64,000 bases of DNA from Oscheius tipulae (GCA_037178975.1 JASJZH010000005.1:9882501-9946500), one strand, 5' to 3'. Positions 20,590-31,700 are shown, numbered from the stretch's first letter. A program made the numbers and translations. The notes: generated by a model not told the origin, from the sequence alone.

Positions 20590-21300
20590 TTTTCGCTCAA
20601 AACAGTATTACAAAATGGAAAGGAAAAAGTAGAACTTGGACGGGGTGGGTGATAAGAGTGAGGGAAAAGAAAGAAGGGGCATCCCCCTTAGGGGAAAGGA
20701 AGAGTGAGAGAGGAGAAGTAAACAAACACGTGCGCGGACTATGCTCTATGATCGCTAGAGAGAGAGAGAGAGAGAGAGTGAGTGAAGGCAATTCCAATTA
20801 TGCAGGGGGAAGATAACAGGTGTCATTGAGGACAGATTGACTGAGACAAGGTAAGAGGTTGGACTGTCTGACAGAGAAAAAATTAGTTGGAAAAACTGAC
20901 AGAGGAAATGTTGGCTGGACAAGTCGAATTATGATACACAGCTGACAAACAAAGTGAGAGGCTGGACAGGCTGACAGAGACAAGATTGGTTGAACAGGTG
21001 GAGTGGTTGACGAAGTGACAAGATAAGAGGTGGCAAAGACTGACAGACTGACAGAGACAAGTTTAGATATTGGACAGAGAGACAGAGACAAAATGTCGAC
21101 AGTCAGGTCACATGATACGAGAGTGAAGGGTTGATCCCTGTCTCTCAGAATTCGGGGCGTAGCCACGTTTCTTCCTTCTTTTCGAACCCCACTAGAATAA
21201 TTCTCTCTACTCTTCAGATGATAATGACGTGTCCCCCAAAAACCTCTGATAACTGGGTAAGAATGGCCTGGGCTCGGAGAGAACGTGATAAGGAACAATA
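20590..21300. repeat. GACAGAGA-type low-complexity spacer with (GA)n tract
   Basis: A (GA)n tract at about 20757-20779, then irregular GACAGAGAC and ACAGACTGACAGAG units to 21100. No gene supported. Confidence 0.6.
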
Positions 21301-21323
21301 AGCCGACGTCCCTCTTCCAAAAA

Positions 21324-22375
21324 ATGCTGGATAACTTCAGAAAAGTCTACATGTAGGTAATTTTTGTTTTCTTACGAAATCTGATTTCAGAGGCTCCGAT
21401 AATAGCAAACTTTTGCGAATAAACATCAACTATATTTCATTTTTCCTGGCGGCGGTTACAGCCATTTTGCAGGCAACGGCTCTCTACTGGATCTACGAAC
21501 CTTATGGTACAGTTTTACCATTCACATTTCATAGATATCGTCAAATTTAGGCTGGATTTTAGCTGGATACGCTGGACTCACTTTTCTTATTGGTTTCACT
21601 GCAATAATTGCCGGAATCCGACTGTTTACCGTCCTGTACCTGCTGGCGTTTGTAAGTCGGAAGACCTTTAAATACGTGAACAATTTATAGACACCTATTC
21701 TGGCACCGACTATCTTCATAATTATCGCCTTGGGCATAGTCATCAATTCTTACGAAATGTGCTACTACAATATCGATAATTTCGGATGCAAGGGTTGGGG
21801 AAAGTTCATGTTGGAACTAGCATCGACGCGTAAGTCATTCCGTCTCTGTCTCTCTATCAACGAAGATTTCAGCCAAAGTTTACCTCGACATTGGACTAGG
21901 AGCTGGCTGTCTCTCTATCCCACTATACGTTCTGACTATTGTGGCCTTTGGAAGACTGAGGAGGTACCAGGCAGAGCAGTCTTCCAGAAGGTAATCTAAC
22001 AGATATAGAAATATTTAAAGTCATTTCAGAACCCCTCCCGTCCCGGTTTTCACCTCCACCGCACCCCCACAACCTATGCAGACAGACCATTTTGACCAAC
22101 ACATGGTGGTTCAGCCAACACCTCAGCCAGCATCGGCACCCGTTCTTCACCATCAAACCATGCCTCCGGACCGACCGCCACCGCCTGTAGCAGCTGCAGT
22201 TTTCTCAAACCAGTCACAGTACGAAGCTCCGCCAGCATATCCAGCCGACGAATTCTCCTATGGAGCGGCGCCGGCCACGTTCCAGCCGACCCCGAGCACA
22301 CAGCCTGTCCAGCACTTTGCCTTCGAGAAAGAGCGTCCGTATAAGGAGGTGGGAGAAAGGAGGTCGAGCTTCTGA
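21324..22375 (+). CDS. Four-TM protein with PPxY tail (LAPTM-like topology), copy 1
   Basis: Six exons, about 280 residues. TM1 ISFFLAAVTAILQATALYW, TM2 LTFLIGFTAIIAGIRLF, TM3 ILAPTIFIIIALGIVI, a Cys-containing loop (CYYNIDNFGCKGWG), TM4 GAGCLSIPLYVLTIVAFG, then a long Pro/Gln-rich cytoplasmic tail with EAPPAYPADE. PPAY fits the PPxY motif bound by WW domains of NEDD4-type ligases. Four TMs plus PPxY is the layout of lysosomal LAPTM proteins, so endolysosomal location is a reasonable guess, but sequence similarity is not strong enough to name it. Tandem paralogue follows at 22823. Confidence 0.75.
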
Positions 22376-22679
22376 AGTGCTGATGTAAACATAAATTATA
22401 ATGCATAATAAACTGCCCTATTCTGGAAGGTCAAAAAGACGGGCACGATTATGAAGATAGGCCTCTTTCCTTTTTTTGTTTGCACTGCCTGTCAAGCCGT
22501 GAAATTCTCGGTTATCAGTCTCTCTGGACAGCCCACGTCTGTTGTTCCCTTTTTGTGCAAGTTCAATAGTTCGCGTCATTCTTTATTGTCAAACAGCTGA
22601 CTTTGGACAGAGACCGAGAGACAAAGAAACAGAGAGACATTCGCTCAACCTTACTGTCAGCTTCACCTCTCCATATCAC

Positions 22680-22822
22680 TCATTTTAAGCGTAAATGGAG
22701 ATCAGGATCATAATCAGTGCTCTGGAATACCTCCAGAATTTCGAAAACAAAAAGTTTTGTCTCGTCGGAAATCGAACCAACAATTCTCGGAGCCGTTTGA
22801 ACTCGTTTGAATTGAAGGGCAG
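22680..22822. repeat. tRNA-derived SINE, left module
   Basis: TTTTAAGCGTAAATGGAGAT at the left; B box as AAATCGAACC near 22767. It ends at the acceptor of the next gene's first recognisable exon, so it sits in that gene's first intron or has replaced it. Confidence 0.65.
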
Positions 22823-23733
22823 AATGAAAGTAGATTTCTCCGAATACCAACTATACAAGCCTGCGCTCTTTTGGCCGTGTTATTGGGAATAATGAAAGGC
22901 TACACATTCACATTTGTGCTCCAACCTTGGTGTTAGTTCTCTGTCGTTTTACAGGGTACGAAAACTTTAGGCTTCATTCTTCCCTGCTACCCATTGGTCA
23001 ATTTTCTGATTGGGTTGCTTGTTCTGCTCAGAGGAAGGAACCTCTTCTTCATACTGTACCTAATAGCTTTGGTACTGTATGAATCCGTTTGGAACATTTA
23101 AAAAATTTAGCTCCCGACAATGATTCCTCTAGCAATCATCATCTACTACACTACCTGTGGGAGATCTGTAAGCAGTACATTTACTATTTGGAAAGGCTTC
23201 GTGAGTTGGGAGCAGATGGGTAAAAATAAAGAAGTCCAGCCAGAGGAACAGTTCTGGCCGCAGCAATAGTCGGCTGTCTCGCTGTACCAGTCTATGTGAT
23301 GACTCTCATCGCTTTTTGGAGGTTGAGGAAGTACCAGAGGACTTTTGGAACCAATTTAGAACATGTTTCTCTCTCTCTGTTCCTACGTCTTTGTGTCTCT
23401 CTGTCTCTCTAAAGTCCCCATGTTTTCAGCAGTACAACTCTAGCATACCACGTAAGCAACTCTACCCCCGTCTCCGAAGTTGTCATACCACAACCAATTC
23501 CAATTTTCCAGCATCAGCAGACACCCGGACCGTCTCACATGTTCATAGTGAGTGCATATCAGAGACCGGCACACTAAAACTTTAACCGGAACCACCGCCA
23601 GCCTATTCTAGTCCGTATGGTCCAATTTCCTACGGAGCACCTCCCGTTGTCTACCAGCCGACGCCAAGCAGTGGAACACCTGTTCATTTGCCAATAGAGA
23701 AGGAGAAAGATTACAGAAAGATGAACTTGTAAG
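22823..23733 (+). CDS. Four-TM protein with PPxY tail, copy 2 (5' end missing)
   Basis: Tandem paralogue of 21324-22375, with the same intron positions and phases. TM1 IQACALLAVLLGIMKGYTF, TM2 YPLVNFLIGLLVLLRG, TM3 MIPLAIIIYYTTCG, TM4 LAAAIVGCLAVPVYVMTLIA, tail with PEPPPAYSSPYG and KDYRKMNL, stop at 23733. The short first exon of copy 1 (MLDNFRKVYI) has no visible counterpart, and a SINE abuts the second exon. The intron matching copy 1's fourth is reduced to 20 bp (23220-23239), shorter than a splicable intron. May be a pseudogene. Confidence 0.6.
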
Positions 23734-23875
23734 CATAATAACACCGTCTTTGCCCCGATTATTTTTTCTTGTTCGTTTTAAGCTTTGACTGCTAGACAAC
23801 ATCAAATCCAAGTCGAGTTTCTGACATACTTCCATCACAATATCTTACCCAAAAACGTATGAAACCTCTCTTGTA

Positions 23876-24130
23876 TTAGCTTGTCATCTTTTGGCCCCAT
23901 TTTACTTTGTGGACAAAAGACCATTCCAATACCCATGGACGGGTTCGATATGCCCTGGGGACGAAGCAGTGTTCTGAGCTGGTCCAGAGACTTCGAATGG
24001 GGAGACAGACCCCATGCATGCAGAGTGGTGGCATCCAGTTGAATGTTTCCTGGAAAGTTTCCCAGAGCTTGCTGCTCCGATAGCAGCGGTTGCACTCCTC
24101 GTAGAAGCCGTAGACACGGTTGATTGAGGG
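23876..24130 (-). pseudogene. PP1-type Ser/Thr phosphatase fragment, frameshifted
   Basis: Reads [20 protein letters not shown] and [13 protein letters not shown] in one frame, then CMHG, and switches frame within a GGGG run to [18 protein letters not shown] and beyond. This matches the PP1/PP2A catalytic core from SINR-x-YGFYDEC to the CxHGGLSP metal-site block. About ten codons between WMP and CMHG are also missing, and nothing precedes SINR. A dead copy; the parent gene is not in the window. Confidence 0.75.
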
Positions 24131-24343
24131 GCACTCATATTTTTCTCATTTCACGTTTTCTGATGTTTCCACCATTTAACAGTCAGTCAGGAGCTCTACT
24201 TTTAGCAGAAAACATGGGGCTTTTTATATGTTTGACTTTTATTTTCCATTCTCTCTTACTCTTCGATTCAAAGAGCCCTTGCAAACTGCCCTCTTGTTAT
24301 TGTTTACCTCGCGATAGTCCTGTCTCTCTACCCCCTTTCTAAA

Positions 24344-25657
24344 ATGAACACTTTCAAAATGGATTTCCCTCCAGAACTCATCCTTCAGTGCTTGAAAAAA
24401 GTTTGTAGCTTTGAATACTGGAACAACTCTTTCAGTTCCAACCAGTTGAGTTCACCCGCATTATTAGGTCCTCCAAGAGAATTCGAGACATCGCTGAGCA
24501 GGGAAAGGATCGTCTTCGAATCCTGTTGAAGCTGGAAGATGACTATCGTGTTCGGTTGAGAATTCGCATAGAGAATGAGCACGTTGGTTCGATGGCGATT
24601 GAAAAATAAAAAATCCCCTAGCACGAGGACAATCCGCAGCTCACTCTCCTACACGTAAATTTCGCCAAAACAAAACGGAAAGATGGAAATAATGATTCGG
24701 CCTACGAGAAAAACTTTATTGTCTCAACAGCACAACTTTTTTCTCGACTACAGAGTCTCGGTCTCTATTTTTTTCGTCTCTACGAGCTACAGCTCTGGGC
24801 CAATCGTCTGAGAAAGGTGGGGTTTCATCTTCAAACTTGGAGAGTTTCCTTTCAGAACCAACAAGTGACCCTGCCAATTATCAGCACATTGAGAGAAAAC
24901 TTTATTACATGTTATAAACTCGAGGTTCCGACTTGTGACTGGACTCCTTTGCTCATTCGAACTACACAGCCCGCAAAATGGTCGATTTACAACAATTTTG
25001 CCAATTCAAATCTGAAAACGGCTCTTCCGAAGAAGCTTGTAAGTTCCTCCTAAGACAAAGAGACAGAGAGGCCGATGAAGCAGGGTGTTCACTTCTCCCC
25101 TTCTGTTTTCCAGAACCTCCTCAAGATCTCTGCATTTTTCTCTTCTGACTCCCTTCTCTCAACTTTGTGATTTTGTTGAAGAGATGTCCGATTCTGTCTG
25201 TCTACATGGACGTAGAGCTTCCAGTACTTGTCCCACATCTAGTCAGTCATATCAGTGTGAGTCATAAAACCGAAATACGTAGTCAGTATCGTAGGAACTT
25301 AGAACTGAACAAAGTTCCAATCAAGACGTTAAAATTCGCTGCTATCAACACAAGAAGACAAGCCTAAACTCACTATTTACTGCTCCTTTGAGTCATTACA
25401 AAAATATCCGTCTGGTCCGGAACAATAAGGAGAAAAGTCAGAAATCTGACATTTTTGTGGCAGCTATGGAAGATGGAAGAAAGTTGGCTCTTGTTTCATG
25501 GAAAGACCAAGAAAGTCTCCTAGCAAAGTTTCTCTTCCTTCAATACAAGTCTGTCAGTTGCTGGACAGACTTTGTGGCATTTCTTGAAGATATCTTCAAG
25601 ACAACTGTCGTGAAATATTTAAAGATGAGAACGATAAAAAAACTGTTTAAACAATAA
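24344..25657 (+). CDS. F-box-like protein, nematode type
   Basis: Six exons (24344-24400, 24436-24582, 24622-24816, 24856-25038, 25182-25256, 25295-25657), 339 residues. The N-terminus MDFPPELILQCLKK with FTRIIRSSKRIRDIAEQG fits an F-box, the SKP1-binding element of SCF ubiquitin ligases; the rest resembles the divergent substrate-binding halves of nematode F-box proteins (KIRCYQHKK, FVAAMEDGRKLALVSWKD, SVSCWTDFVAFLEDIF). Introns at 24583-24621 and 24817-24855 are both 39 bp. The first of these removes two in-frame stops. The acceptor of exon 5 (GTTGAAG) is weak, so that junction is the least certain. Confidence 0.65.
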
Positions 25658-25852
25658 TGGAGAGAGACAGAGCTGCTAGTGTCTCTCTGTCTCATCAGGC
25701 AATATCGTTCCGAAAATAAATCGGAAAACGGCTTCACAATTGTTATGACTAGTACTCTCAAAATGTTCAGTTTCCAGCAATCCCTCCCGGCTAGTCATCC
25801 ACGTCGAGATGTTGTCTTTCGGGAAACTGACTAGACGTTTGATTGGAAAGGG

Positions 25853-25861
25853 CATATAAAT
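25853..25861 (+). promoter_or_regulatory. TATA box
   Basis: CATATAAAT about 30 nt before the ATG at 25887. An earlier in-frame ATG at 25863 would lie at or before the expected transcription start, which argues for 25887. Confidence 0.55.
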
Positions 25862-25886
25862 AATGGCAAACTTGCAAGACTCAGTC

Positions 25887-27190
25887 ATGGAACTTTTTCT
25901 GTTTCTTGTAGTTGCTGGGGCAGCTATAGAAATGCCTTACGGGCTCGATCCTCTGAATGCTACGTTGCCACATGTCAAGCACGTCTCGAACGAGATTCTG
26001 GCTCTCTATGGTCTCTCTGAACATTACGGGTCTGCTCCAGACAAGGTAACTCTTATTAACACTGTCTCTCTGTCTCTCTCTTCCTTCTTGCCTCAGTCTA
26101 ATCCAAACGTTTAGCGTCCGACAGCTGAGCAGATTTTCAATGAGTTCAATGCTGTTAGTGAAAGGTCGGCTAACTACACAATTGTGGATATCCAAAACAT
26201 GACCCTTGGCGATTCTTCCCAGTTCTTCTTGGACATGATCGAAGACAAAGAAGTCAGGCACTACATGGAATGGGTCTCTGCTCATTCCTTGAACTTTGCC
26301 CTGGGTTCCTTTAAGCTACTCAAGAATTCTACCGATTATGCTTCGGTTTTCATGACGGCTGTTCTTCTGGACTATGCACACTGTCCTAATGGTTTGGAAG
26401 GTCGCTTCGAGAGACTTTGTAGGGAGAAGACAGTAACCAGTAGGTTTTAGTCGACTTTTCAAAGTACCCTTTATTTTTAGAGGAAGATATTGTGCAGGCA
26501 CAGAAGTACTTCGATGTTTTGTCACAGTTCGGTAAGAAACTTTCGCCTCTCTGTCTCTCTGCCCTTCTGTCTGCCTCTCCGGCTTTCTGTTTCTCTGTCT
26601 CAACACACAAACTGGTGCTTATTCTTTAAGAACTTTACTTTCAGGCCGGGACCTATCCGCCATTCGCAAGACCTTGGAAAACCCAATAACAAAACTTCTT
26701 GATAAACCTTCCATTTCAAATTGCTCACAAGTCGAGGATGTACTCCCGCTAGCACTAGAAATCAGTCCCGAGTTCAAACAGTTTTTAGAGGTTTGGGTCA
26801 GAGAAGGTGTTGAGACTGAAAAAGTTTCAGGGCTATATCCATCTCGTTCTCGTTGAACTGTCAGCCCATGACAATAAGAGCGTTGTTGAGTTCTTGGCCT
26901 ACGGGACAGACTGGAAGGGGAACCTTCAGACATTCTTTGAGAAACACGAGGCTGGCAGTCAAACCTCGGACGAGAAAACGGAGACTCCCGATCCTCCGAA
27001 GCCACTGCCAGAACCAGACATCGAGACTGATGGCAATGATCCGAAAGAGAAGGAAACGACGGATAGAATACCGAAAGAAGAAACTGATACCGATGGAGAA
27101 GGCAGAAGTTCTTCGGAAGAAAAGACTCCAGAGATTTGGCTATTGGCCTTGATACTTTGGCCTTGGTGTTGGTACTCGACAGCACGCTAA
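25887..27190 (+). CDS. Secreted protein family X, copy 1 (acidic C-terminus)
   Basis: Five exons (25887-26045, 26115-26439, 26481-26531, 26645-26790, 26831-27190), 346 residues. Signal peptide MELFLFLVVAGAAIE; then NEILALYGLSEHYG, a mostly helical body with HYMEWVSAHSLNFALGSFKL and a conserved splice junction before GYIHLVLVE, then an acidic Pro/Lys/Glu/Thr tail and a hydrophobic end (IWLLALILWPWCWYS) that could be a GPI signal or membrane anchor. Paralogous to the oppositely oriented gene at 27618-28636 and to a truncated copy at 31890-32018. No known family recognised. Confidence 0.75.
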
Positions 27191-27617
27191 TAAAGATAAC
27201 TTTGAGCCTGGCAAGCTAATCTTGTCGCAGAAGCTAAAGTCTCTGTGTGTATCTACTTGGTACATACTGCATACTATTTGTTTGCAAGTCCGGGACCCCT
27301 AGAGGTCTAGGATGCTATACTTTTCCTCATTACTTTGTCCACGGTACGTAGGACCAAAAGTCGGCCGGGTAAAAAGTAGCACGTCCTGCTTCACGGCACC
27401 ATTGACATTTCAGAAGCCTTCCACATTTGATCTTTGTACTGCACACATTGTGCTTGTTGAAGGCACTCAAGACAGAAAACGTTCTCGAAGGCGCTAGCCT
27501 TCGTCACTGACGATGGCGTCAAATCGCTCGCCACCTAGTCTCTCGACAGGTCTTGACTTGTCAAGTTTGGCTCGAGACTTCGAAAAGACATCAGATGAAA
27601 CGAGTCTACGACTTTAT
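27191..27617. other. Spacer between tail-to-tail paralogues
   Basis: AATAAAG at 27189-27195 overlaps the end of the left gene and serves as its poly(A) signal. The rest holds no gene; a GAAGGCGCTAGCCTTC palindrome is at 27487-27502. Confidence 0.5.
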
Positions 27618-28636
27618 TCAACGATGTCTGTTCTTACTGTGCTCCTTTTCTCCGCTCTTGGGCTCCTCCACGATTTTTGCTTCAGTTGGCAGGTTTGCTT
27701 TGACGACAAGCTGAGCGTAACCCTGAATTCTCTATTTAGTTCCAAAACCGTTTCGGCCTACGTTAATAACAGTAGCGAGTTCGGGGTTAATCTGTACAGC
27801 ATGCCTAAGTGAATGGGCAGCCTCATCCATGTACCATTTAGCGTAGGTGAGAGGGATATCTCCTTTGGTAGCTCCAGCAATGAAGATTGGCCAGAAGCGG
27901 ACTGAATTCCGTAACTAACAAGTATATCGCTGAAAACCTTACGAGCAGCGGCAGATTTCTCCAGAGCTCTGCTGGCATAGCGAGCATGATCAGCATCGAC
28001 GAAGCACGAGGTGTTTTCAGAACAGAACGCGATCAGTTTGTGGAAAACCGGACTTCCGTTGCAGGTACAGTGTCCCATGAGGACTCGGAAGGCGTCTTCG
28101 GAAACTGCGCGAGCCACAGGAATCACCGCTTCTACAGCAATGTAGACATTCAGAGTATGGGCAAAGTACCACTTGGAATAGTCCTGGAACCCAAAACCTG
28201 TCTCTGTCTCTCTTTCCCAACTCACCACCTGACGCTTGTCCTTTAGGTTCTTCCACACTGACTTTGCAAATTCAGAAACAGTTTGATTAGGGTTCGAAGC
28301 TGCCAACTTCCTAAGAGTGTCCGCAATCTGTTTAACTTCGGATTCACTGAGACTCTAGGACCATCTTCAGAGGTCGAAAATATTCTTTACCACAGGAGCT
28401 TCGGTCTCGATAGATTCATTGATTCCGTAGACGGCGAGGATAGCTGGAGTTGCGTAGAGGACCTTGGGAGGCTCAACCGAAGGAGCGTTTGCCTCACTTG
28501 TAAAATTCTGAGCTTTCGGGACTCCGCCAGTCGTGGCAGCAGTGGTAGTTTCGGACAGTTCCGCAGAGTTGCTGGTAGGAGCTGTGGCGTTCTCGATAGC
28601 CAGAACGGAACCAAGAACAAACAAAAGAAGCTTCAT
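27618..28636 (-). CDS. Secreted protein family X, copy 2
   Basis: Five exons (28391-28636, 28226-28354, 27943-28183, 27762-27901, 27618-27722), 286 residues. Signal peptide MKLLLFVLGSVLA, a Thr/Ala-rich segment, ATPAILAVYGINES aligning with NEILALYGLSEH of copy 1, a body with DYSKWYFAHTLNVYIAVEAV and HCTCNGSPVFHKLIAFC, then RFWPIFIAGATKGDIPLTYA, and the shared last junction VIN/GYAQLVV. It ends with a Lys/Glu-rich tail; unlike copy 1 there is no C-terminal hydrophobic segment. TGAATAAAG at the stop gives an immediate poly(A) signal; minus-strand TATAAATT (28669-28677) lies about 35 nt before the ATG. Confidence 0.75.
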
Positions 28637-28668
28637 GATTGTCGGGGGAAAAGACAAGACGTGATTCA

Positions 28669-28677
28669 AATTTATAG
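28669..28677 (-). promoter_or_regulatory. TATA box of family X copy 2
   Basis: Minus-strand CTATAAATT about 35 nt before the ATG at 28636. Confidence 0.5.
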
Positions 28678-28929
28678 ACAGAGAAATGTTTTTTTGTTCG
28701 GCCTGATGAGCCATGCCACTTCTTGCAGACAAAATTAGAAACTGTCGGATTTGGTTTCTGAAAAACACCAATCTTCATTGGGGAAAGAGAACCAACCGAG
28801 AAGAGTCTAGCCGCCGACCAAGACACGACCACCCTTGATGTCGAGTTCGGTGGGATTACGTGCTGAAAACGAGTGAAAAGTTCAAAACTAGGCGAGCCTG
28901 ACACGCATAATGTACGTGGCAAACGGTGG

Positions 28930-29000
28930 GCGCGAGCTTTGCTGCATAGCTCAGTCGGACTAGAAATTCGAACGAGTCGGGTTCGGATCCCCACGCTTTT
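28930..29000 (+). other. tRNA-like sequence with Pol III terminator, probably a SINE or tRNA relic
   Basis: A box TAGCTCAGTCGG and B box GGTTCGGATCC about 30 bp apart, followed at once by nine T. The acceptor and anticodon stems do not form a good cloverleaf, so a functional tRNA is unlikely. Confidence 0.35.
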
Positions 29001-29184
29001 TTTTTGACTTTCTACGAAAAACTAGACGGCGTGTCTGCCTCGCTTGGGAAAATATTCGAAATACCAACCTACATACTTCCTACGTCCATGCCAATTCCGT
29101 GAGATGTTTTCTCTAAAAGTCTCTTCATCAACAACAGTCTTGAGGGGTTGAAAATATGTACAAAACAACCGGGGGAAAACCAGA

Positions 29185-29860
29185 TCAATATGGAATCGGG
29201 ACCTGACAATACTGCTGGCTTCTTTGTAACCGAGCCAATTCGATTTCCATCCTCCGCACGTAGTTGGCCATCTCCTTCAGCTGGCTCTTGAGATCCCCGT
29301 TTTCCTGTTCCAGTCGGGCTGCTCGAGTCTGACTCAAGGCGAGCTCGTTCTTTTTGCTCTCGCGGTATTCTCGCGAGTACTTGGCCATCTTCGAGCTCGA
29401 GCCGGACTTCTGCGGTCGGCCGCGTTTCCTCTTGCTCGCGGGAGGACGATAATCTTCGTCCTTGTCATCTGCATAGGAAGGTTCTTTCATCATGGGCTTC
29501 AAATCAGAAGGCTCCTCGTAGACGAAAGACGGCAAGTAGGGCTCCATCGAGGGCTCAGCGAAGTCCATGAAGTAGCAGGGATCGTCGAGTGGGAGAGTAG
29601 ACATTGTCATGTTGGGAGTAGTTGAACACACGGGTGCTGAAATCGGGTTGTTAGCCAGTTTCTCTGTCTCTCTGTTTCTCTGCCCTTCCGTCCCTCTGTA
29701 TGTTTCTCTGCCTCTCTCTCTCTGTCACTCTCTCTCACAGTCTATTTGCCTTTTTAGATTTTATTTAAAAAATAGACTCACCGAAATCTTCAGACTTGAA
29801 ACCGTTTTGGCTCAGACTTTCTTCGTATTCCGTGCAGTACTCGCTGAAAAAATCTGTCAT
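29185..29860 (-). CDS. bZIP transcription factor
   Basis: Two exons (29782-29860 and 29185-29636), 176 residues. An acidic N-terminal half (likely activation region) is followed by KRKRGRPQK, an AT-hook-like basic patch, and a bZIP: basic region SSKMAKYSREYRESKKNELA running into a leucine zipper QTRAARLEQENGDLKSQLKE and RRMEIELARL. The basic region lacks the usual N-x-x-A/S-A/V-x-x-C/S-R core; the nearest recall is CREBZF-like factors, which also depart from it. Acceptor TTTTGTAG lies 13 nt before the ATG. Confidence 0.75.
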
Positions 29861-30922
29861 TCTATCAGAACTTCTACAAAAAAAAGAAGGGAGAAAACTT
29901 AAAGGTAGACACCCTAGAAGAAGGCAGACAGAGAACTGAGGGTCTTGTTTTCGAAAACTCTTTCCCTTTATCGATTTTGGGGCGCGGTTACAGCTGACCA
30001 TGGTTTGTGAAATAGTGCACTCTCCCTCCAGACATGTTGTCGCGAAAGGGTCGAGAATATTCCGGAGATTCACGTGACTCGAAAACATCCTGCCATGTGG
30101 AAATCGTCAGAGAGAGTGTCCTGTGGATAGCAGAAAGTGCAATCTGCTCTAAATATTTTGGCATAGCCTGTCGCCGTCTGGTACATAATACGGATTCTTC
30201 ATTTGATAATTAAAAGAGAACATGTATACCATTTTTGAGAGGGAAGTATACATAATATTACGTTTCACAGTCTGAGCAATTGAGGGTCGTGTTCAGAAAA
30301 ACCGTATGAAAGCTCCAACAGGAGGACGCCATTGCGTACAGGCTCTTTTGAGGCTGAAGACGACCGTTTTAAAACTTGAGGGGCTCTACAAAGTTATAGC
30401 TCTCGGTCAACATTGCAGAACATCGGACAATTCAAAAACGCGTCTTCAACCCGAAAAAAGTGCACAGTGCAAGTTGCTTTCTAGCCATGGAGCGAGGGTT
30501 TTCGGACCTACTGATCAGAAATTTTTTTTGGGAAAAGTGATAAGGGACATTCAAGATAGGTTTTTACTTAAAACTTAACAAGGAATTCAGTGAAGTCGGC
30601 AGACTTTACACAAGATAACTTTGGTAGAAGACTACCAGCTCTGAATCTTAAACTAGGAACCAAAAACCTGTACCCGTATTTGACAGAAAGAGACTCTTCG
30701 TCAAAACTCGTTTCGAATATCTGTACTCTATATAAACGAACAGTGACTCAGACCCGTAAACTTCCCCCTCACTCTCTCTCTGTACCCCCAATCATTTCGA
30801 AAATAACCGCCTGCGCTCCATTGCGACCCAGTGTGCGTTTCGAAAATGTGTGCCACTGCTTCGCTTCTTTCGAATTCTCTCCCCATTTTCATTATCCTCT
30901 TATTCTTTCCATCTACAGAATT

Positions 30923-31135
30923 ATGGCCTGTCTTACCCTGCCTTCCACCTCCGCCTCCGTTTTTGACCTATCCACAAAGGACAGAATCCTGACCAGGAGA
31001 GCACAGCTTCGTCTAGCAGGTACGTGGCTGAAGACGTCTAAAATGGCTTGATGTCTTTAGCTCGCAAAGTCAAATGGGCTAAGAGGACGATTCTTCAGAG
31101 AGCTATTAGAGCTCAGGTGCGTTTCTGCGTTTATT

Positions 31136-31167
<32 letters not shown>

Positions 31168-31700
31168 TAACAGAGGCAGGACCCTACCAATATCGGTTTT
31201 TCAGATAGACAGAGAATTCGAGACCGAACTCTACCAAAGTCGGAACACTCTTGAGCGTCTCGAATCTGAAAATGAGAATTTGAGGAGGACGACAGCAGAA
31301 ATTCTGGGGAGGGTCGGTTCTTTTTCCTTGTTTCAGACTTTTGAAACGGGCTAGAACTTTTCTAATAGGGTTTTCCCTTCACTCTGATGCATTCCCGAAA
31401 AAGAAGAAGTCATGTTTCAAAAGAGACAGAGAGACATGGGCAGTCAGATGAGGTTCGAATTTCGAAAAGTTTCGAATCCATACTGTCTAATTAACCTTGT
31501 ATGAAATTCTTCCAGTACAACATTTTCAGTGCGCAGCTCTCATGTGTCCTGTCTCTCCGCAGGTCAGAAAGCCTTTGGACTGGTCTGTTCCAAGCCCCGA
31601 GGACCTTGACAGCGCTTACAGCTCTGACTCTGAATCTGAATTCGCCTTCCTTGATATTAACTTGTCAACCTACAAACTCTGGTCCAAGTCCAAGTTCTGA
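30923..31700 (+). CDS. Small basic coiled-coil (bZIP-like) protein
   Basis: Four exons (30923-31019, 31061-31116, 31205-31312, 31530-31700), 143 residues. A basic helix (TRRAQLRLAARKVKWAKRTI) leads into a heptad-like helix (YQSRNTLERLESENENLRRT), then a short Ser/Asp-rich tail DSAYSSDSESEFAFLD. The layout suggests a minimal bZIP or other DNA-binding coiled coil, but the basic region does not match a named family. An acceptor (TCTACAG) lies 4 nt before the ATG. Intron 2 contains a (GA)n tract. Confidence 0.6.

Noticed and set aside
20798..21298. 166-codon minus-strand frame
   Set aside because: Made of GACAGACTGACAGAG repeats; composition is an artefact.
28800..29150. Two short minus-strand coding-like stretches (ARNPTELDIKGGRVLVGG before a stop; VVDEETFRENISRNWHGRRK before a stop at 29022)
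   Set aside because: They read like exons downstream of the bZIP gene but have no start, no clear joining splice sites and no family; a tRNA-like relic lies between them.
30306..30578. 90-codon plus-strand frame
   Set aside because: No acceptor, signal peptide or domain; surrounding sequence looks like spacer.
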